From: Candidatus Thioglobus sp.
GTDB lineage: Bacteria; Pseudomonadota; Gammaproteobacteria; PS1; Pseudothioglobaceae
Length of the DNA stretch: 64,000 nt
Assembly: GCA_028345055.1 (NCBI GenBank)
Contig: JAOMCO010000003.1
Span: 1-64,000 of the forward strand
Direction of reading: 5' to 3'
The notes under the pieces were generated by a model. That model saw nothing but the letters and a program-made list of their open reading frames with translations. It did no database searches and had not been told where the DNA came from. This document shows positions 9,551 to 22,433 of the stretch, piece after piece. How positions within the stretch are numbered: position 1 is the first letter of the stretch; the number at the start of each line of letters is the position of its first letter. A program made the translations under genes and the position numbers.

Positions 9551-10654
9551 ATGAACACAGAATTAAGCGTTGAAGAATTGATTGAGCCTCTACAGACTGT
9601 AATTGGTGTTGTAGAAAAAAAACAAACACTCCCTATACTTTCTCATGTGTTAATCCAGCTAGCTGAAAATACACTCACACTAACTACAACAGATATGGAG
9701 TTAGAAATAAGTGCCTCCTCTAAAATTAGAAGCAATACAGAGGTTACCTTTACAATTTATGCTAAGGATCTTATAGATATAGTTAGAAAACTTCCAGAAA
9801 AAACTCAGATAAAGTTCAAAATAGAAGAAGATAAAATATATTTAAATGCGAATAAAAATACTTTTGAACTAAATACATTTAATCACCTAGATTTCCCAGC
9901 TCTACCAAAAACACAAAATACTATAATTATAAAAATTGAGCAGGAAGCACTAAAAAAATTAATTGAAAATACAAGTTTCTCGATGGGAAACCAGGACATA
10001 AGGGCTTATTTAAATGGCCTATATTTTGAACTAAGTGCAGACTCACTGACTGTAGTAGCAACTGATGGGCATAGGTTGTCAATAGGTGAGGTCAATCAAA
10101 CCAATAATTTAGATGAAAGAAAGACCGTCATATTGCCAAGGAAAGCTGTTCTTGAACTCACAAAGCTTTTGAATAAAAGTTCGCAAGATATTGCAGAGAT
10201 TCACTTATCTGATAATTATTTTTCGCTTATTGAGAATAATACTAAAATTATCAGCCGCCTTATCGATGGTAATTTTCCTAACTACAAACAAGTTATGCCA
10301 ACTGATTTCAGTAATACAATCATTATTAATAGAGAGGATTTTTTATCAAGCCTTCAGCAAGCCTCCATATTTGTTGATGAGAGAACAAAGGGTGTAAAGC
10401 TTGTTTTTAGGGGCGATAAGTTAAGTATTTTTTCTCACTCGGAACGAGGAAGGGCTGAAACCCAAATCGAAGTTACCAAACAAGAAAAAGAACTTGAAAT
10501 AGCATTTAATATTCATTACTTAATTTCAGTTTTAGAGAAGCTTTCTTCACAAAGTGTCAATATGGTGATACCAGGTGGCGAGAATAAATCTTGTCTTCTA
10601 AGTGCTATAGATGATGAGAGTTACCAATATATTATTATGCCGATGAGAATCTAG
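9551..10654 (+). CDS. dnaN: DNA polymerase III beta sliding clamp
   Basis: LPILSHVLIQ, ATDGHRLS, C-terminal MPMRI; downstream of dnaA. Confidence 0.98.
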   Translation: MNTELSVEELIEPLQTVIGVVEKKQTLPILSHVLIQLAENTLTLTTTDMELEISASSKIRSNTEVTFTIYAKDLIDIVRKLPEKTQIKFKIEEDKIYLNANKNTFELNTFNHLDFPALPKTQNTIIIKIEQEALKKLIENTSFSMGNQDIRAYLNGLYFELSADSLTVVATDGHRLSIGEVNQTNNLDERKTVILPRKAVLELTKLLNKSSQDIAEIHLSDNYFSLIENNTKIISRLIDGNFPNYKQVMPTDFSNTIIINREDFLSSLQQASIFVDERTKGVKLVFRGDKLSIFSHSERGRAETQIEVTKQEKELEIAFNIHYLISVLEKLSSQSVNMVIPGGENKSCLLSAIDDESYQYIIMPMRI

Positions 10655-10666
10655 ATATTTAGCCAA

Positions 10667-11752
10667 ATGGCAGCTCTCGAAAAGATCCATATTCTAAAGT
10701 TTAGGAACCTATCAGACCAATACTTTACTCCAGACAAGGCAACCAACCTAATACTTGGAAAAAATGGGCAGGGGAAAACAAACCTTATTGAATCTTTATA
10801 TTATTTAGGACATGGTAGATCCTTTAAGACTAAAAACCTTAAAGACATCGTCCCTTTCGACGATCATCAGATACAAATAACTGCTATTGTTGATGGACAG
10901 AAAATAAGCCTCAACAAAACACGAGATAAGAGCCAGGTTGTGGTTGATGGAAAGAAAATCTCAAGCAATAGTTTTTTAAGTCAGCTTTTGCCAATTCAAA
11001 TTATCTCTCCAGACCGAGGTTTCGTTGTTGGCGGAGTACCAAAACTTAAAAGGTCTTATCTTGACTGGGGGGTTTACCACGACAACGAAAATACCCTTAA
11101 AACATATGCGGCATTTAAAAAAACACTAAAAAACATCAACACCTTATTAAACAATGGTGAACAAACACAACTCGATGAGTGGCTAGTTTTTCTAGCCACT
11201 CTTTCGGTAGAAATCACAAAGGACCGCTTTGCTTATATAGCAAGCCTTTCAACGGTATTAAAAGAAAACAAATCTAAGGAGTTTGCCAGTCTAGTAGAGT
11301 CCCCTTTTGATTTTATATTTAAATTACAAACGGGATGGCCAAAGGAGATTGACCCACTTAATGAGCAAAAAATTATTTCATACCTACTTAATAGTAAGAA
11401 AACACTTATGAAGACAAAACACTTAAATTCTGGTCCACACCGCGCCAACATTGATTTTTCTTTGGATGGTCAGGGTGAAAACTATCTTTCAAGAGGTGAA
11501 CAAAAGAAAATGTCTTTTGTTTTTTGGATGCTTCAGGTTTTGGAGCTGGTTAAAAACAAAAAAAAACCAATTGTTCTTATTGATGACATCTCATCTGAAT
11601 TAGATGAGATAAAAATTAAATCAATCATAGATTTTTTGACTGATATAGAGGTCCAAATCTTTATGACAGACATAGGCAACAACAAACTACCTTTAAAGGA
11701 AGAAAAATCCACTAGTTTTAGCATTGAAAATGGTGTTATTACAAGGTTTTAA
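10667..11752 (+). CDS. recF: DNA replication and repair protein RecF
   Basis: LGKNGQGKTNLIESLYYLGHGRSFK; SRGEQKKMSF; LIDDISSELD. Confidence 0.97.
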   Translation: MAALEKIHILKFRNLSDQYFTPDKATNLILGKNGQGKTNLIESLYYLGHGRSFKTKNLKDIVPFDDHQIQITAIVDGQKISLNKTRDKSQVVVDGKKISSNSFLSQLLPIQIISPDRGFVVGGVPKLKRSYLDWGVYHDNENTLKTYAAFKKTLKNINTLLNNGEQTQLDEWLVFLATLSVEITKDRFAYIASLSTVLKENKSKEFASLVESPFDFIFKLQTGWPKEIDPLNEQKIISYLLNSKKTLMKTKHLNSGPHRANIDFSLDGQGENYLSRGEQKKMSFVFWMLQVLELVKNKKKPIVLIDDISSELDEIKIKSIIDFLTDIEVQIFMTDIGNNKLPLKEEKSTSFSIENGVITRF

Positions 11753-11816
11753 GACCATTAAATAGTTTTTCTAAAAGGCTTGAAATATGTAGATGAATTA
11801 GTGCTAAAGTTATTAG

Positions 11817-14240
<2,424 letters not shown>

Positions 14241-14294
14241 TCTTTGTTCACCATCAACTTGAATCCAGCTAATTAGGGAAAGTAGTTTTATCTA

Positions 14295-16754
14295 CTAGTC
14301 TTTAACTACAATATTAATGATTTTATTTGGTACAACAATTACTTTAAGTATTTGTTTATTCATTGTGAACTTTTCAATCTTTTCATCACAAAGCGCGATT
14401 TTTTGAATAGCCTGATTATTTGAATCAAGAGGCGCCATTATTTTTGCTCTTAACTTTCCATTTACCTGGGCAATGATTTGAACATTTTCTTGAACCAGTG
14501 CTGATTCATCAACTTCTGGCCAGTTTGAATCTATTACTGCGCCCTCCCCACCTAACAAAAACCATAAGTGATGGCAAACGTGGGGCATAACAGGACTAAG
14601 GCATTTAACCATTATCTCGATAGCCTCCTGCTTAATAGCTGTGCCTTGTTCTGAGTTGTCTTTAAACCTAGAAATTGAATTATGCAATTCCATCATGGTC
14701 GCAATTGCAGTGTTGAAAGAGTGCCTTCTTCCAAAATCATCCCCTACTTTTTGGAGTGCTAAGTGAGTTTTTTGACGAACAGAACTTTGTTCTTCATTCA
14801 GATTTGAAAGGTCTATTTCAAAAATCTTTATCCCTACTTTTGAGTCTATAAATTCAGTAACAAGTCTAAAGAATTTATTAATAAATCTATGAGCACCTTC
14901 AATTCCAGAGTCAGACCATTCTAAGTCTTGTGTTGGAGGTGCTGCAAATAAAATAAAAAGCCGTGCAGTATCTGCACCATACTTTGAAATCATTTCTTGT
15001 GGGTCAACTGTATTCCCTTTTGATTTACTCATTTTTGCACCATCTTTCAAAACCATACCTTGGGTCAACAGGTTGGTAAATGGTTCGCCAGCTTTAACAA
15101 TACCCTCATCGCGCAGGAGTTTTGTAAAAAAACGAGAGTATAAAAGATGCAATATAGCATGTTCTATTCCACCTATGTACTGGTCTACAGGTAGCCAGTA
15201 ATTTGCCCTTTCATCTAAAATAGCTTCTTTTTGATCCACGCAGGTGTATCGAGCAAAATACCAGGAAGACTCAAAAAAGGTGTCAAAGGTATCTGTCTCC
15301 CTTTGTGCTTTACCATTACATTTTGGGCACTCAGTATTGACAAATTTTGGTAATTTTTTAAGGGGGGAACCCGCACCATCTATAGCGACATTTTCTGGCA
15401 GCCACACAGGGAGTTTATCAAGGTTTTCGGGCACATCACCGCATTTAGGACAGTTTATTATTGGTATAGGGCATCCCCAGTAGCGCTGCCTAGATACGCC
15501 CCAGTCGCGCAGACGATAGTTTATTTTTTCTTCTCCCAATGACAGGCTTGATAGTTTTTTACTGATAGCTTCAAAAGCTTCATCAAAACTAAGACCAGTA
15601 AATTCACCCGAGTTAATCAGAACACCTTTTTCAACATAGGCTTTGTTTGTTGTGTCTACATAACCACCTAAGTCTGAAATAACATCTAATATAGGTATAT
15701 CGTATTTTTTAGCAAACTCATAGTCTCTTTGGTCATGAGCAGGAACACTCATAACTGCGCCAGTCCCATATCCCATTAGGACAAAATTAGCAACCCAGAT
15801 TGATACCTCTTCTCCTGTAAGGGGGTGAATACACTTAATCCCAGAATCAATACCTTTCTTTTCCATAGTTTCAATGGCAGCTTCCGCTGTTTCCATTTTT
15901 TTACATTCATCAAGAAAAGCTTGGATTTTTTGGTTATTTTTTCCTGCTTCAATGGCAATAGGGTGTTCTGCAGCGATGGCTAGATAGGTAACACCAAAAA
16001 GCGTATCAGGCCTGGTTGTATAAACCATTAGAGAGCTTGATTCATCTATCTTAAAATTAATATCAAGGCCAACAGACTTTCCAATCCAGTTTGTTTGCAT
16101 GATTCTAACAGCATCTGGCCAACCATCAAGTTTTTGAATGTCTGCTAATAGCTCATCAGCATAATCTGTGATTTTCATGTACCACTGAGAAATTTCTTTC
16201 TTCTCAATAGGAGCACCTGAGCGCCAACCACAGCCCTCAACCACTTGCTCATTAGCCAAAACAGTTTGATCAACTGGATCCCAATTAACAATTGCCTTTT
16301 TCTTATAAACTAAGCCCTTTTTAAAAAGTTTTATAAAAAACCATTGTTCCCATTTGTAATACTCTGGATGACATGTTGCTAACTCTCTTGTCCAGTCATA
16401 ACCAAAGCCTAGCTCGATTAATTGTTCTTTCATGTGGCCGATGTTCTCATATGTCCAGCCGGCAGGCGGCACCTCATTTTTAATAGCTGCGTTTTCTGCT
16501 GGCAATCCAAAAGCATCCCAGCCAATTGGCTGCATTACGTTTTTACCAAGCATTTTTTGATGTCTAGAGATTACATCACCAATGCTATAATTACGAACAT
16601 GGCCCATATGCAGCCTTCCAGAAGGGTATGGCAACATAGATAGACAGTAGTATTTCTCTTTGGTTGGGTCTTCAGTTACAACAAATGAGTTATTTTTTTT
16701 CCAATAATCTTGAGCTTCTTTTTCAATCAGTTTGGCGTTATATTCTTGCTGCAT
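14295..16754 (-). CDS. leuS: Leucyl-tRNA synthetase
   Basis: [21 protein letters not shown] (HIGH-type) and KMSKSKGN motifs. Confidence 0.99.
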   Translation of the reverse strand: MQQEYNAKLIEKEAQDYWKKNNSFVVTEDPTKEKYYCLSMLPYPSGRLHMGHVRNYSIGDVISRHQKMLGKNVMQPIGWDAFGLPAENAAIKNEVPPAGWTYENIGHMKEQLIELGFGYDWTRELATCHPEYYKWEQWFFIKLFKKGLVYKKKAIVNWDPVDQTVLANEQVVEGCGWRSGAPIEKKEISQWYMKITDYADELLADIQKLDGWPDAVRIMQTNWIGKSVGLDINFKIDESSSLMVYTTRPDTLFGVTYLAIAAEHPIAIEAGKNNQKIQAFLDECKKMETAEAAIETMEKKGIDSGIKCIHPLTGEEVSIWVANFVLMGYGTGAVMSVPAHDQRDYEFAKKYDIPILDVISDLGGYVDTTNKAYVEKGVLINSGEFTGLSFDEAFEAISKKLSSLSLGEEKINYRLRDWGVSRQRYWGCPIPIINCPKCGDVPENLDKLPVWLPENVAIDGAGSPLKKLPKFVNTECPKCNGKAQRETDTFDTFFESSWYFARYTCVDQKEAILDERANYWLPVDQYIGGIEHAILHLLYSRFFTKLLRDEGIVKAGEPFTNLLTQGMVLKDGAKMSKSKGNTVDPQEMISKYGADTARLFILFAAPPTQDLEWSDSGIEGAHRFINKFFRLVTEFIDSKVGIKIFEIDLSNLNEEQSSVRQKTHLALQKVGDDFGRRHSFNTAIATMMELHNSISRFKDNSEQGTAIKQEAIEIMVKCLSPVMPHVCHHLWFLLGGEGAVIDSNWPEVDESALVQENVQIIAQVNGKLRAKIMAPLDSNNQAIQKIALCDEKIEKFTMNKQILKVIVVPNKIINIVVKD

Positions 16755-16771
16755 TGTTTTTCTGTATTAAT

Positions 16772-17701
16772 TTAATTTAGACTCAGTGTGCCTACAAGAG
16801 CTCGAACATTTTTAAGCCCTTTTTTTTCTAAATAAGCACTTATTCCTTTATTAATCGTTTGACAAATAAGAGGATCATAGAATAATGCAGTTCCAATTCC
16901 CACTGTATCTGCGCCAGCAATTATAAACTCTATTGCATCCTCAGCGGTTACGATACCACCTTGTCCAATTATTGGTATGCCGTGTTTTTTGCTCACCTCG
17001 TAAACCTGGTGAACCTTAAGAAGCGCAATTGGCTTGATTGCAGGACCAGAAAGTCCTCCCTGGTTGTTACCTACAATTGGCCGCCTTCTTTCTATATCTA
17101 TAGCCATTCCCATAACTGTATTGATCACTGCCAGCCCATCACTTCCTGCATCAATACAGCGAAGAGCATTTGCAGCAATATCCGTTTGATTTGGGGATAG
17201 TTTTGTGATAATAGGTTTTTCCGTATTTTTACGGCATATTTCAACTACACGAAACGACATATCGGGATCGTTTCCAAAAGCAACACCACCCTCCTTTACA
17301 TTTGGGCATGAAATGTTGATTTCTATGGCATCAATGTCGGTGTCATCAAAGTGTTTTGCTATCTCTCCATATTCCTCAACACTTGATCCTGAAATATTAA
17401 TGATAAAACTAGTTTCACCTTTATCTAGTGTTGGCAAGATGTGATGAATAACATTCTTAGCTCCAGGGTTTTGAAGTCCAATCGCGTTTAGCATACCTTG
17501 AGGCGTTTCTGCAATTCTGTGAGCCTTGTTTCCAAGTCTTGGAGTTAATGTGGTTCCTTTTAAACAAACAGCGCCTACATCAGAATTAGAAAATCCTTTT
17601 ATTCGGGTGTATTCTTCACCAAAACCAACACATCCTGATAGCAAAATGATAGGGGAGTTTAGGGACATCCCACAAAAACTTGTTTTAAGATTATTTTGCA
17701 T
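16772..17701 (-). CDS. pyrD: Dihydroorotate dehydrogenase, class 1B-type catalytic subunit
   Basis: NISCPNVKEGG, NTVMGMAIDIERRRPIVGNNQGGLSGPAIKPIALLKVHQVY. Confidence 0.9.
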   Translation of the reverse strand: MQNNLKTSFCGMSLNSPIILLSGCVGFGEEYTRIKGFSNSDVGAVCLKGTTLTPRLGNKAHRIAETPQGMLNAIGLQNPGAKNVIHHILPTLDKGETSFIINISGSSVEEYGEIAKHFDDTDIDAIEINISCPNVKEGGVAFGNDPDMSFRVVEICRKNTEKPIITKLSPNQTDIAANALRCIDAGSDGLAVINTVMGMAIDIERRRPIVGNNQGGLSGPAIKPIALLKVHQVYEVSKKHGIPIIGQGGIVTAEDAIEFIIAGADTVGIGTALFYDPLICQTINKGISAYLEKKGLKNVRALVGTLSLN

Positions 17702-17760
17702 TGAAGATATTATACTTTTATGATAACTTGAAGGCTACTAAGTTGGTCTAAAATGTTGGT

Positions 17761-18402
17761 ATGAATGGAGTTTTTATCACTGGGAGTAATACAGAAGTTG
17801 GGAAAACAACTGTTTCTGTTGAAATAATTAAGTATCTAAGAAAAAAAAGAAAAATAATTGTAAGAAAGCCTGTTGAAACAGACTGTGACGTGGCTGATGG
17901 AATCTATGTCCCCAAAGATGCAACTAAGCTCAATGAGGCTTGTTCTTCTGGGGAGAGTTTGTCATTAGTTTGCCCTTTTCGCTATCAGCTTGAAGCCAGC
18001 CCAGAAGAAGCCAGCAATCATGAAGGAAAATCGTTAGAACTCAATGATCTTGTTAAAGCTTGCAAGTCAGGTGGAGACAAAAAGTTTGTTTTTGTTGAAG
18101 GTGCAGGAGGCTTTTATTCTCCAATTGCTAACAATTCACTTAACTCTGATCTAGCAGCAGAGCTTGGAATGCCTATAATCATTGTAGTTAAAGATGAGCT
18201 TGGAGCCATTGGTCAGGCATTACTTACCATCAACGCGGCAAAAAGCCAAAAATTAAAAATAGCCTGTGTTGTTCTGAATGAGATGTCAACAAATTATCTT
18301 TCTAATGCAGAAGCTTTACGGTCTTATACTGAGACCCCCATTGTTGAGTATTCGAATAATAGAGTTGAAGCTTTTTGCTTAGAGATAGATGGTTTAATTT
18401 AG
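17761..18402 (+). CDS. bioD: Dethiobiotin synthetase
   Basis: FITGSNTEVGKTTVS, RKPVETDC, EGAGGFYSPI. Confidence 0.92.
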   Translation: MNGVFITGSNTEVGKTTVSVEIIKYLRKKRKIIVRKPVETDCDVADGIYVPKDATKLNEACSSGESLSLVCPFRYQLEASPEEASNHEGKSLELNDLVKACKSGGDKKFVFVEGAGGFYSPIANNSLNSDLAAELGMPIIIVVKDELGAIGQALLTINAAKSQKLKIACVVLNEMSTNYLSNAEALRSYTETPIVEYSNNRVEAFCLEIDGLI

Positions 18403-18753
18403 AATTGTGAGGCTAGGTTTTTTACCTTTTTTTTCTGAGCCCTTTTTAGTGTTGTCAAACATCATACCCTCACCACTTTCTTGGGCATAAATTGACAATA
18501 CAGCATCACAAGGAACAATGATTTCGTGAGATTTTCCTTGAAATCTTGCTTTAAAGCTGATTGTTTCATTTGTAATATTACGATTAACAGCGGCTGAAGA
18601 ACTAATGTTTAAGACTATTTTTCCATTTGCATCAAGCTCTTTTGGAACAATAACCCCTGCAATTACAGTGTTGACAAGCAAATATGGCGTAAGGCTATTA
18701 TCTTCTATCCAGTCACAATAAGCACGAATAAGATAAGGAATAACTCCGGGCAT
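18394..18753 (-). CDS. sspB: ClpXP protease specificity-enhancing factor SspB
   Basis: YLIRAYCDWIEDNSLTPYLLVN; downstream of sspA. Confidence 0.92.
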   Translation of the reverse strand: MPGVIPYLIRAYCDWIEDNSLTPYLLVNTVIAGVIVPKELDANGKIVLNISSSAAVNRNITNETISFKARFQGKSHEIIVPCDAVLSIYAQESGEGMMFDNTKKGSEKKGKKPSLTILN

Positions 18754-18763
18754 TTATAGCTAT

Positions 18764-19393
18764 TTAATTAAAGTCTTTTTCAGCAAAAGTAAGGCTATCG
18801 TGAAATCCTTCTTTTTCAAAAAGCCTATTTGCATAATCTTTAATAGGCTTAGCTTTATCGCCCAAGGATATTCCAAGAATATCTAGTCGCCAAAGTATAG
18901 GTGCTATACAAATATCAACGAGTGTCATGCTGTCACTCTTAAAGTAAGGCTTGTGAGCAAATAGAGGAAGAAGCTCAAGAAGGCTTCCATTGAGGCTTTT
19001 TCTTGCAGCAGCAGCTTGTTTTTTGTTGCCATTAAGAATTGTGTTAACAAGCTTATACCAGCAATTATCCGCTCTTGTAAATCGATATACTAAAAGCCTT
19101 TTTTCAGCTTTTTCAATTGGATCAACAGGCAAAAGTGGAGGAAATGGAAAGCGCTCATCAAGATACTCCATGATCACTGAAAGGTCATAGAGAACCATTC
19201 CTCTATCGAAAAGAGTAGGCAGGGATTCACAAGGATTCAGCTCTAATACCTCCTCTGGCATTTCATCAAAGCTAACCTCGACAACCTCCCTTTCAATTGA
19301 TTTATGAGCCATAATAAATCTTACCGCATGAGACTCTAGCTCTTGTGAGGCTGTATAAAGGGTTGTTGAGGCAGGATTAGGTTTTGATAGCAT
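18764..19393 (-). CDS. sspA: Stringent starvation protein A (GST fold)
   Basis: N-terminal thioredoxin-like fold, NPCESLPTLFDRGMVLYDLSVIMEYLDERFPFPPLLPVDP. Confidence 0.93.
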   Translation of the reverse strand: MLSKPNPASTTLYTASQELESHAVRFIMAHKSIEREVVEVSFDEMPEEVLELNPCESLPTLFDRGMVLYDLSVIMEYLDERFPFPPLLPVDPIEKAEKRLLVYRFTRADNCWYKLVNTILNGNKKQAAAARKSLNGSLLELLPLFAHKPYFKSDSMTLVDICIAPILWRLDILGISLGDKAKPIKDYANRLFEKEGFHDSLTFAEKDFN

Positions 19394-19465
19394 AGTTTTT
19401 TACCAGATTAAGTTAAATGAGTTTAGACATTAGGCTGAGGCATATTTCGAAGATTTTATCAGAAA

Positions 19466-20146
19466 TTAATCGCGAGGCCTCCAAACACCATACTTCACAT
19501 CTTTCCAATACTCTTTTTTAAGCATGTAAACGAGAATAAACAATATCCCCAAGAATAGCAACACCCATTTGCCAAGTTTTAAGCGAATTAGTTTTGCTGG
19601 TTCGCCAACATAATCCAAAAAGTTTGTGATATCCCGAACGCTATTATCAAACTCAGCTTCAGATTGATTCTCTCTAAGGGACCAAAGAACATCAGGCATT
19701 GATGCGTTTATTAGAACTTTATTATTTACACCAAAAATTCTAGACTCATCGGGATAAAAGCTTCGAAGGTAGGTATAAATCCAGTCTGTACCTTTTGACC
19801 TTGCAACTAACGACAAGTCGGGTGGAACTCCACCAAACCAATTTGAGGCGCCATCGTTTGGCATTGCTGTAGTAATTGCCTCACCAGTTTTTTTGCCAGC
19901 AAACATTAGGTTCTTAGCAACCTGTTCTTCACTAAGGCCTAGGTCTTTTGCAATTCGGTTATACCGCATAAAGCTTATAGAATGACAGCCTGAGCAGTAG
20001 TTCATAAAAAGCTTTGCTCCATTCTGTAATGAGGCTTCATCAAAAATATCAGTATTAGCATGATCTAAATGGACCTTACTTGCAGCAAAACTGTTAATAG
20101 AGAGTAAAGCAGCAAAAGTAACAATTATTTTGAGGGTTAAATTCAT
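19466..20146 (-). CDS. petC: Cytochrome bc1 complex cytochrome c1
   Basis: CSGCHS haem motif, C-terminal TM; petABC order. Confidence 0.95.
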   Translation of the reverse strand: MNLTLKIIVTFAALLSINSFAASKVHLDHANTDIFDEASLQNGAKLFMNYCSGCHSISFMRYNRIAKDLGLSEEQVAKNLMFAGKKTGEAITTAMPNDGASNWFGGVPPDLSLVARSKGTDWIYTYLRSFYPDESRIFGVNNKVLINASMPDVLWSLRENQSEAEFDNSVRDITNFLDYVGEPAKLIRLKLGKWVLLFLGILFILVYMLKKEYWKDVKYGVWRPRD

Positions 20147-20149
20147 GCT

Positions 20150-21373
20150 CTACCCAGTAACTCTTTCAGGAACTTCTTTGGTTTTTCCAAGAGTGCTGTA
20201 CCATGGCATCAAGAGAAAAAATGCAAAATACAATGTAGTAAAAATTCGAGCAAGCAATACATACAAAGGTGTAACTGGCTGAACACCAAGCCAGCCTAAC
20301 ATAATAAAACTTACAACGAAGACACCAAGTATCCATTTGTAAATCGGACTCCTATATCGAATAGATTTAACCGGACTTCTGTCGAGCCATGGGAGGAAGA
20401 AAAATACCAGCAAAGCTGCAAACATTGCTAATACACCTGGAAATTGAGAGCCAAATAATGGAGGAATTGCTCTTAAAACAGAGTAATAAGGGGTTAGGTA
20501 CCATAGGGGGGCAATATGTTCTGGCGTCTTAAGGGGGTTGGCTTCAATAAAGTTTGGCGCCTCTAGAAAGTAGCCATTAAGCGCTGGAGCATAGAAAACT
20601 ACCGCACAAAAAATCCACAAAAATGCAACAGCACCCATAGCATCTTTAACAGTGAAATAGGGGTGGAATGGGATGCCATCTTTTGGAATTCCATCTTTAT
20701 CTTTGACTTTCTTAATCTCAATGCCATCTGGATTATTTGAGCCAACAGTATGAAGTGCAACTATATGAAGAAAAACAAGAACAACAAGAATAAGCGGAAG
20801 AACTACAACATGTAACGAGAAAAACCTATTTAAGGTAGCATCACCTACAGCATAGTCCCCTAAAATCCAGACCAACAAGTCTGGGCCAATTACTGGAACT
20901 GAGCCAAATAGTGAAATAATTACTTGTGCCCCCCAAAAAGACATTTGCCCCCATGGAAGCACATAACCAAAAAAAGCCTCAGCCAATAAAAGGATGTACA
21001 GCACCATTCCAAGAATCCATATTAGCTCCCTAGGGCCCTTATAAGACCCATACAAGAGGGCACGCATCATGTGAAGGTAGATAATAATAAAGAAAGCTGA
21101 AGCACCTGTTGAGTGAAGATAACGAATAAACCAGCCCCATTCAACATCACGCATAATGTATTCGACTGAGGCAAAAGCATACTCAGCGTCAGGCTTATAA
21201 TTCATTGTAAGGAAAATTCCAGTGAGTAGCTGCATTCCAAGCATCAGAATTGCAAGCCCACCAAAAAAGTACCAAATATTAAAGTTTCTTGGAGTGTAAT
21301 ATTCGGCTAAATGTTCGTTAAAAACTTTAGTTAATGGAAATCTTTGATCTATCCAGCTTTGCTTATTATTCAT
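20150..21373 (-). CDS. petB: Cytochrome bc1 complex cytochrome b (start trimmed to MNNKQSW)
   Basis: Conserved cytochrome b helices, GYVLPWGQMSFWGAQVI. Confidence 0.97.
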   Translation of the reverse strand: MNNKQSWIDQRFPLTKVFNEHLAEYYTPRNFNIWYFFGGLAILMLGMQLLTGIFLTMNYKPDAEYAFASVEYIMRDVEWGWFIRYLHSTGASAFFIIIYLHMMRALLYGSYKGPRELIWILGMVLYILLLAEAFFGYVLPWGQMSFWGAQVIISLFGSVPVIGPDLLVWILGDYAVGDATLNRFFSLHVVVLPLILVVLVFLHIVALHTVGSNNPDGIEIKKVKDKDGIPKDGIPFHPYFTVKDAMGAVAFLWIFCAVVFYAPALNGYFLEAPNFIEANPLKTPEHIAPLWYLTPYYSVLRAIPPLFGSQFPGVLAMFAALLVFFFLPWLDRSPVKSIRYRSPIYKWILGVFVVSFIMLGWLGVQPVTPLYVLLARIFTTLYFAFFLLMPWYSTLGKTKEVPERVTG

Positions 21374-21377
21374 TATT

Positions 21378-21995
21378 TTATGAGAGTTCAGGGTCAGTGC
21401 CAATTCGAATTAGTGTGTCGGTCATATATTTATAAGGAGGTATCTCAAGGTTTGTTGGTGCTGGAACTCCAGCATATACTCTGCCTGCAAGGTCAAACTT
21501 AGAGCCGTGACATGGACAGTAGAAACCGCCTTTCCAGCTACTTCCACCAAGGTCTGCAGCCCCAGGCTCTGGACGATATGTTGGCGAACAGCCTAGATGG
21601 GTACATACCCCAACAATAACAGCTATACTTTCAGTATTTTCAATTGACCTAAATTGGGATGTTACATAAGAAGGCTGTTGATTCTTTGAGTTACCAGTTC
21701 CGTTTGGATCAGCTAGGTTATCAATTACCTCATAAGAATTAAGTGATAGGAGGGCATTTTCATCTCGCTTGAAAATCCAAATTGGTTTTTTTCGCCACAA
21801 AACACGGACAAGTTGCCCTGACTCTAGCTTAGAAATATCAACATCAACTGGCGCTCCAGCCGCTTTTGCTTTTGATGAAGGTTTCCATGTGGACAAGAAT
21901 GGCCAAGCAACAAAACCAAATCCAACCGCCCCAACAACTCCAGTGGCGTTTGTCAAAAAACGTCTCTTTTTTAAATCAATAGTTTGTTCAGACAT
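21378..21995 (-). CDS. petA: Ubiquinol-cytochrome c reductase Rieske iron-sulfur subunit
   Basis: CTHLGC and CPCHGS motifs, Tat-like RRRFL N-term. Confidence 0.97.
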   Translation of the reverse strand: MSEQTIDLKKRRFLTNATGVVGAVGFGFVAWPFLSTWKPSSKAKAAGAPVDVDISKLESGQLVRVLWRKKPIWIFKRDENALLSLNSYEVIDNLADPNGTGNSKNQQPSYVTSQFRSIENTESIAVIVGVCTHLGCSPTYRPEPGAADLGGSSWKGGFYCPCHGSKFDLAGRVYAGVPAPTNLEIPPYKYMTDTLIRIGTDPELS

Positions 21996-22078
21996 ATGAA
22001 TTTTATTACGATGTTAAGTATAAAAACCGCACTATTATAATGTATAGGGCAAATATTTAAAAGTAAAAATGATTCAAC

Positions 22079-22387
22079 TTAACTAGTATTTTTTTCATCA
22101 ACCCCAATAGAAAGAGATTTGATCTCAGCTAGCCCTTCAATTTTTTTTATAATCGACAGCAGTTTTGTTTTTTGCCTCTTGGCTCGAAAGGCTACGGAGG
22201 CATTTTTGGCGGCTAGAAAAACTTTTTGACCCTCAACTAGGCAGAGAGAAAGCCCAGCAAGCTCTGAAGGAAGCTCATTTTTAAGTAAGCAATCATAGCG
22301 ATTATGTAATTTAGCCTTTTCAAACAAAAAGCCAAGTCGGCTTTTAGAGTTAAAATTTGTAGGGTTTTCTTTTGATTTATCTTGCAT
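22079..22387 (-). CDS. DUF721 (DciA-like) domain protein
   Basis: About 100 aa, position upstream of and divergent from secA, DciA-like pattern (AKNASVAFRAKRQKTKLLSIIKK). Confidence 0.6.
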   Translation of the reverse strand: MQDKSKENPTNFNSKSRLGFLFEKAKLHNRYDCLLKNELPSELAGLSLCLVEGQKVFLAAKNASVAFRAKRQKTKLLSIIKKIEGLAEIKSLSIGVDEKNTS

Positions 22388-22433
22388 ATATGAGAAAATA
22401 CCACAGTTTTGTCAACTAATGTTTTGTTCTTCA

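Noticed and set aside
14280-14298. Small inverted repeat AGTAG...CTACT between gyrB and leuS
   Set aside because: Only 5 bp and no T-run; too weak to call as a terminator.
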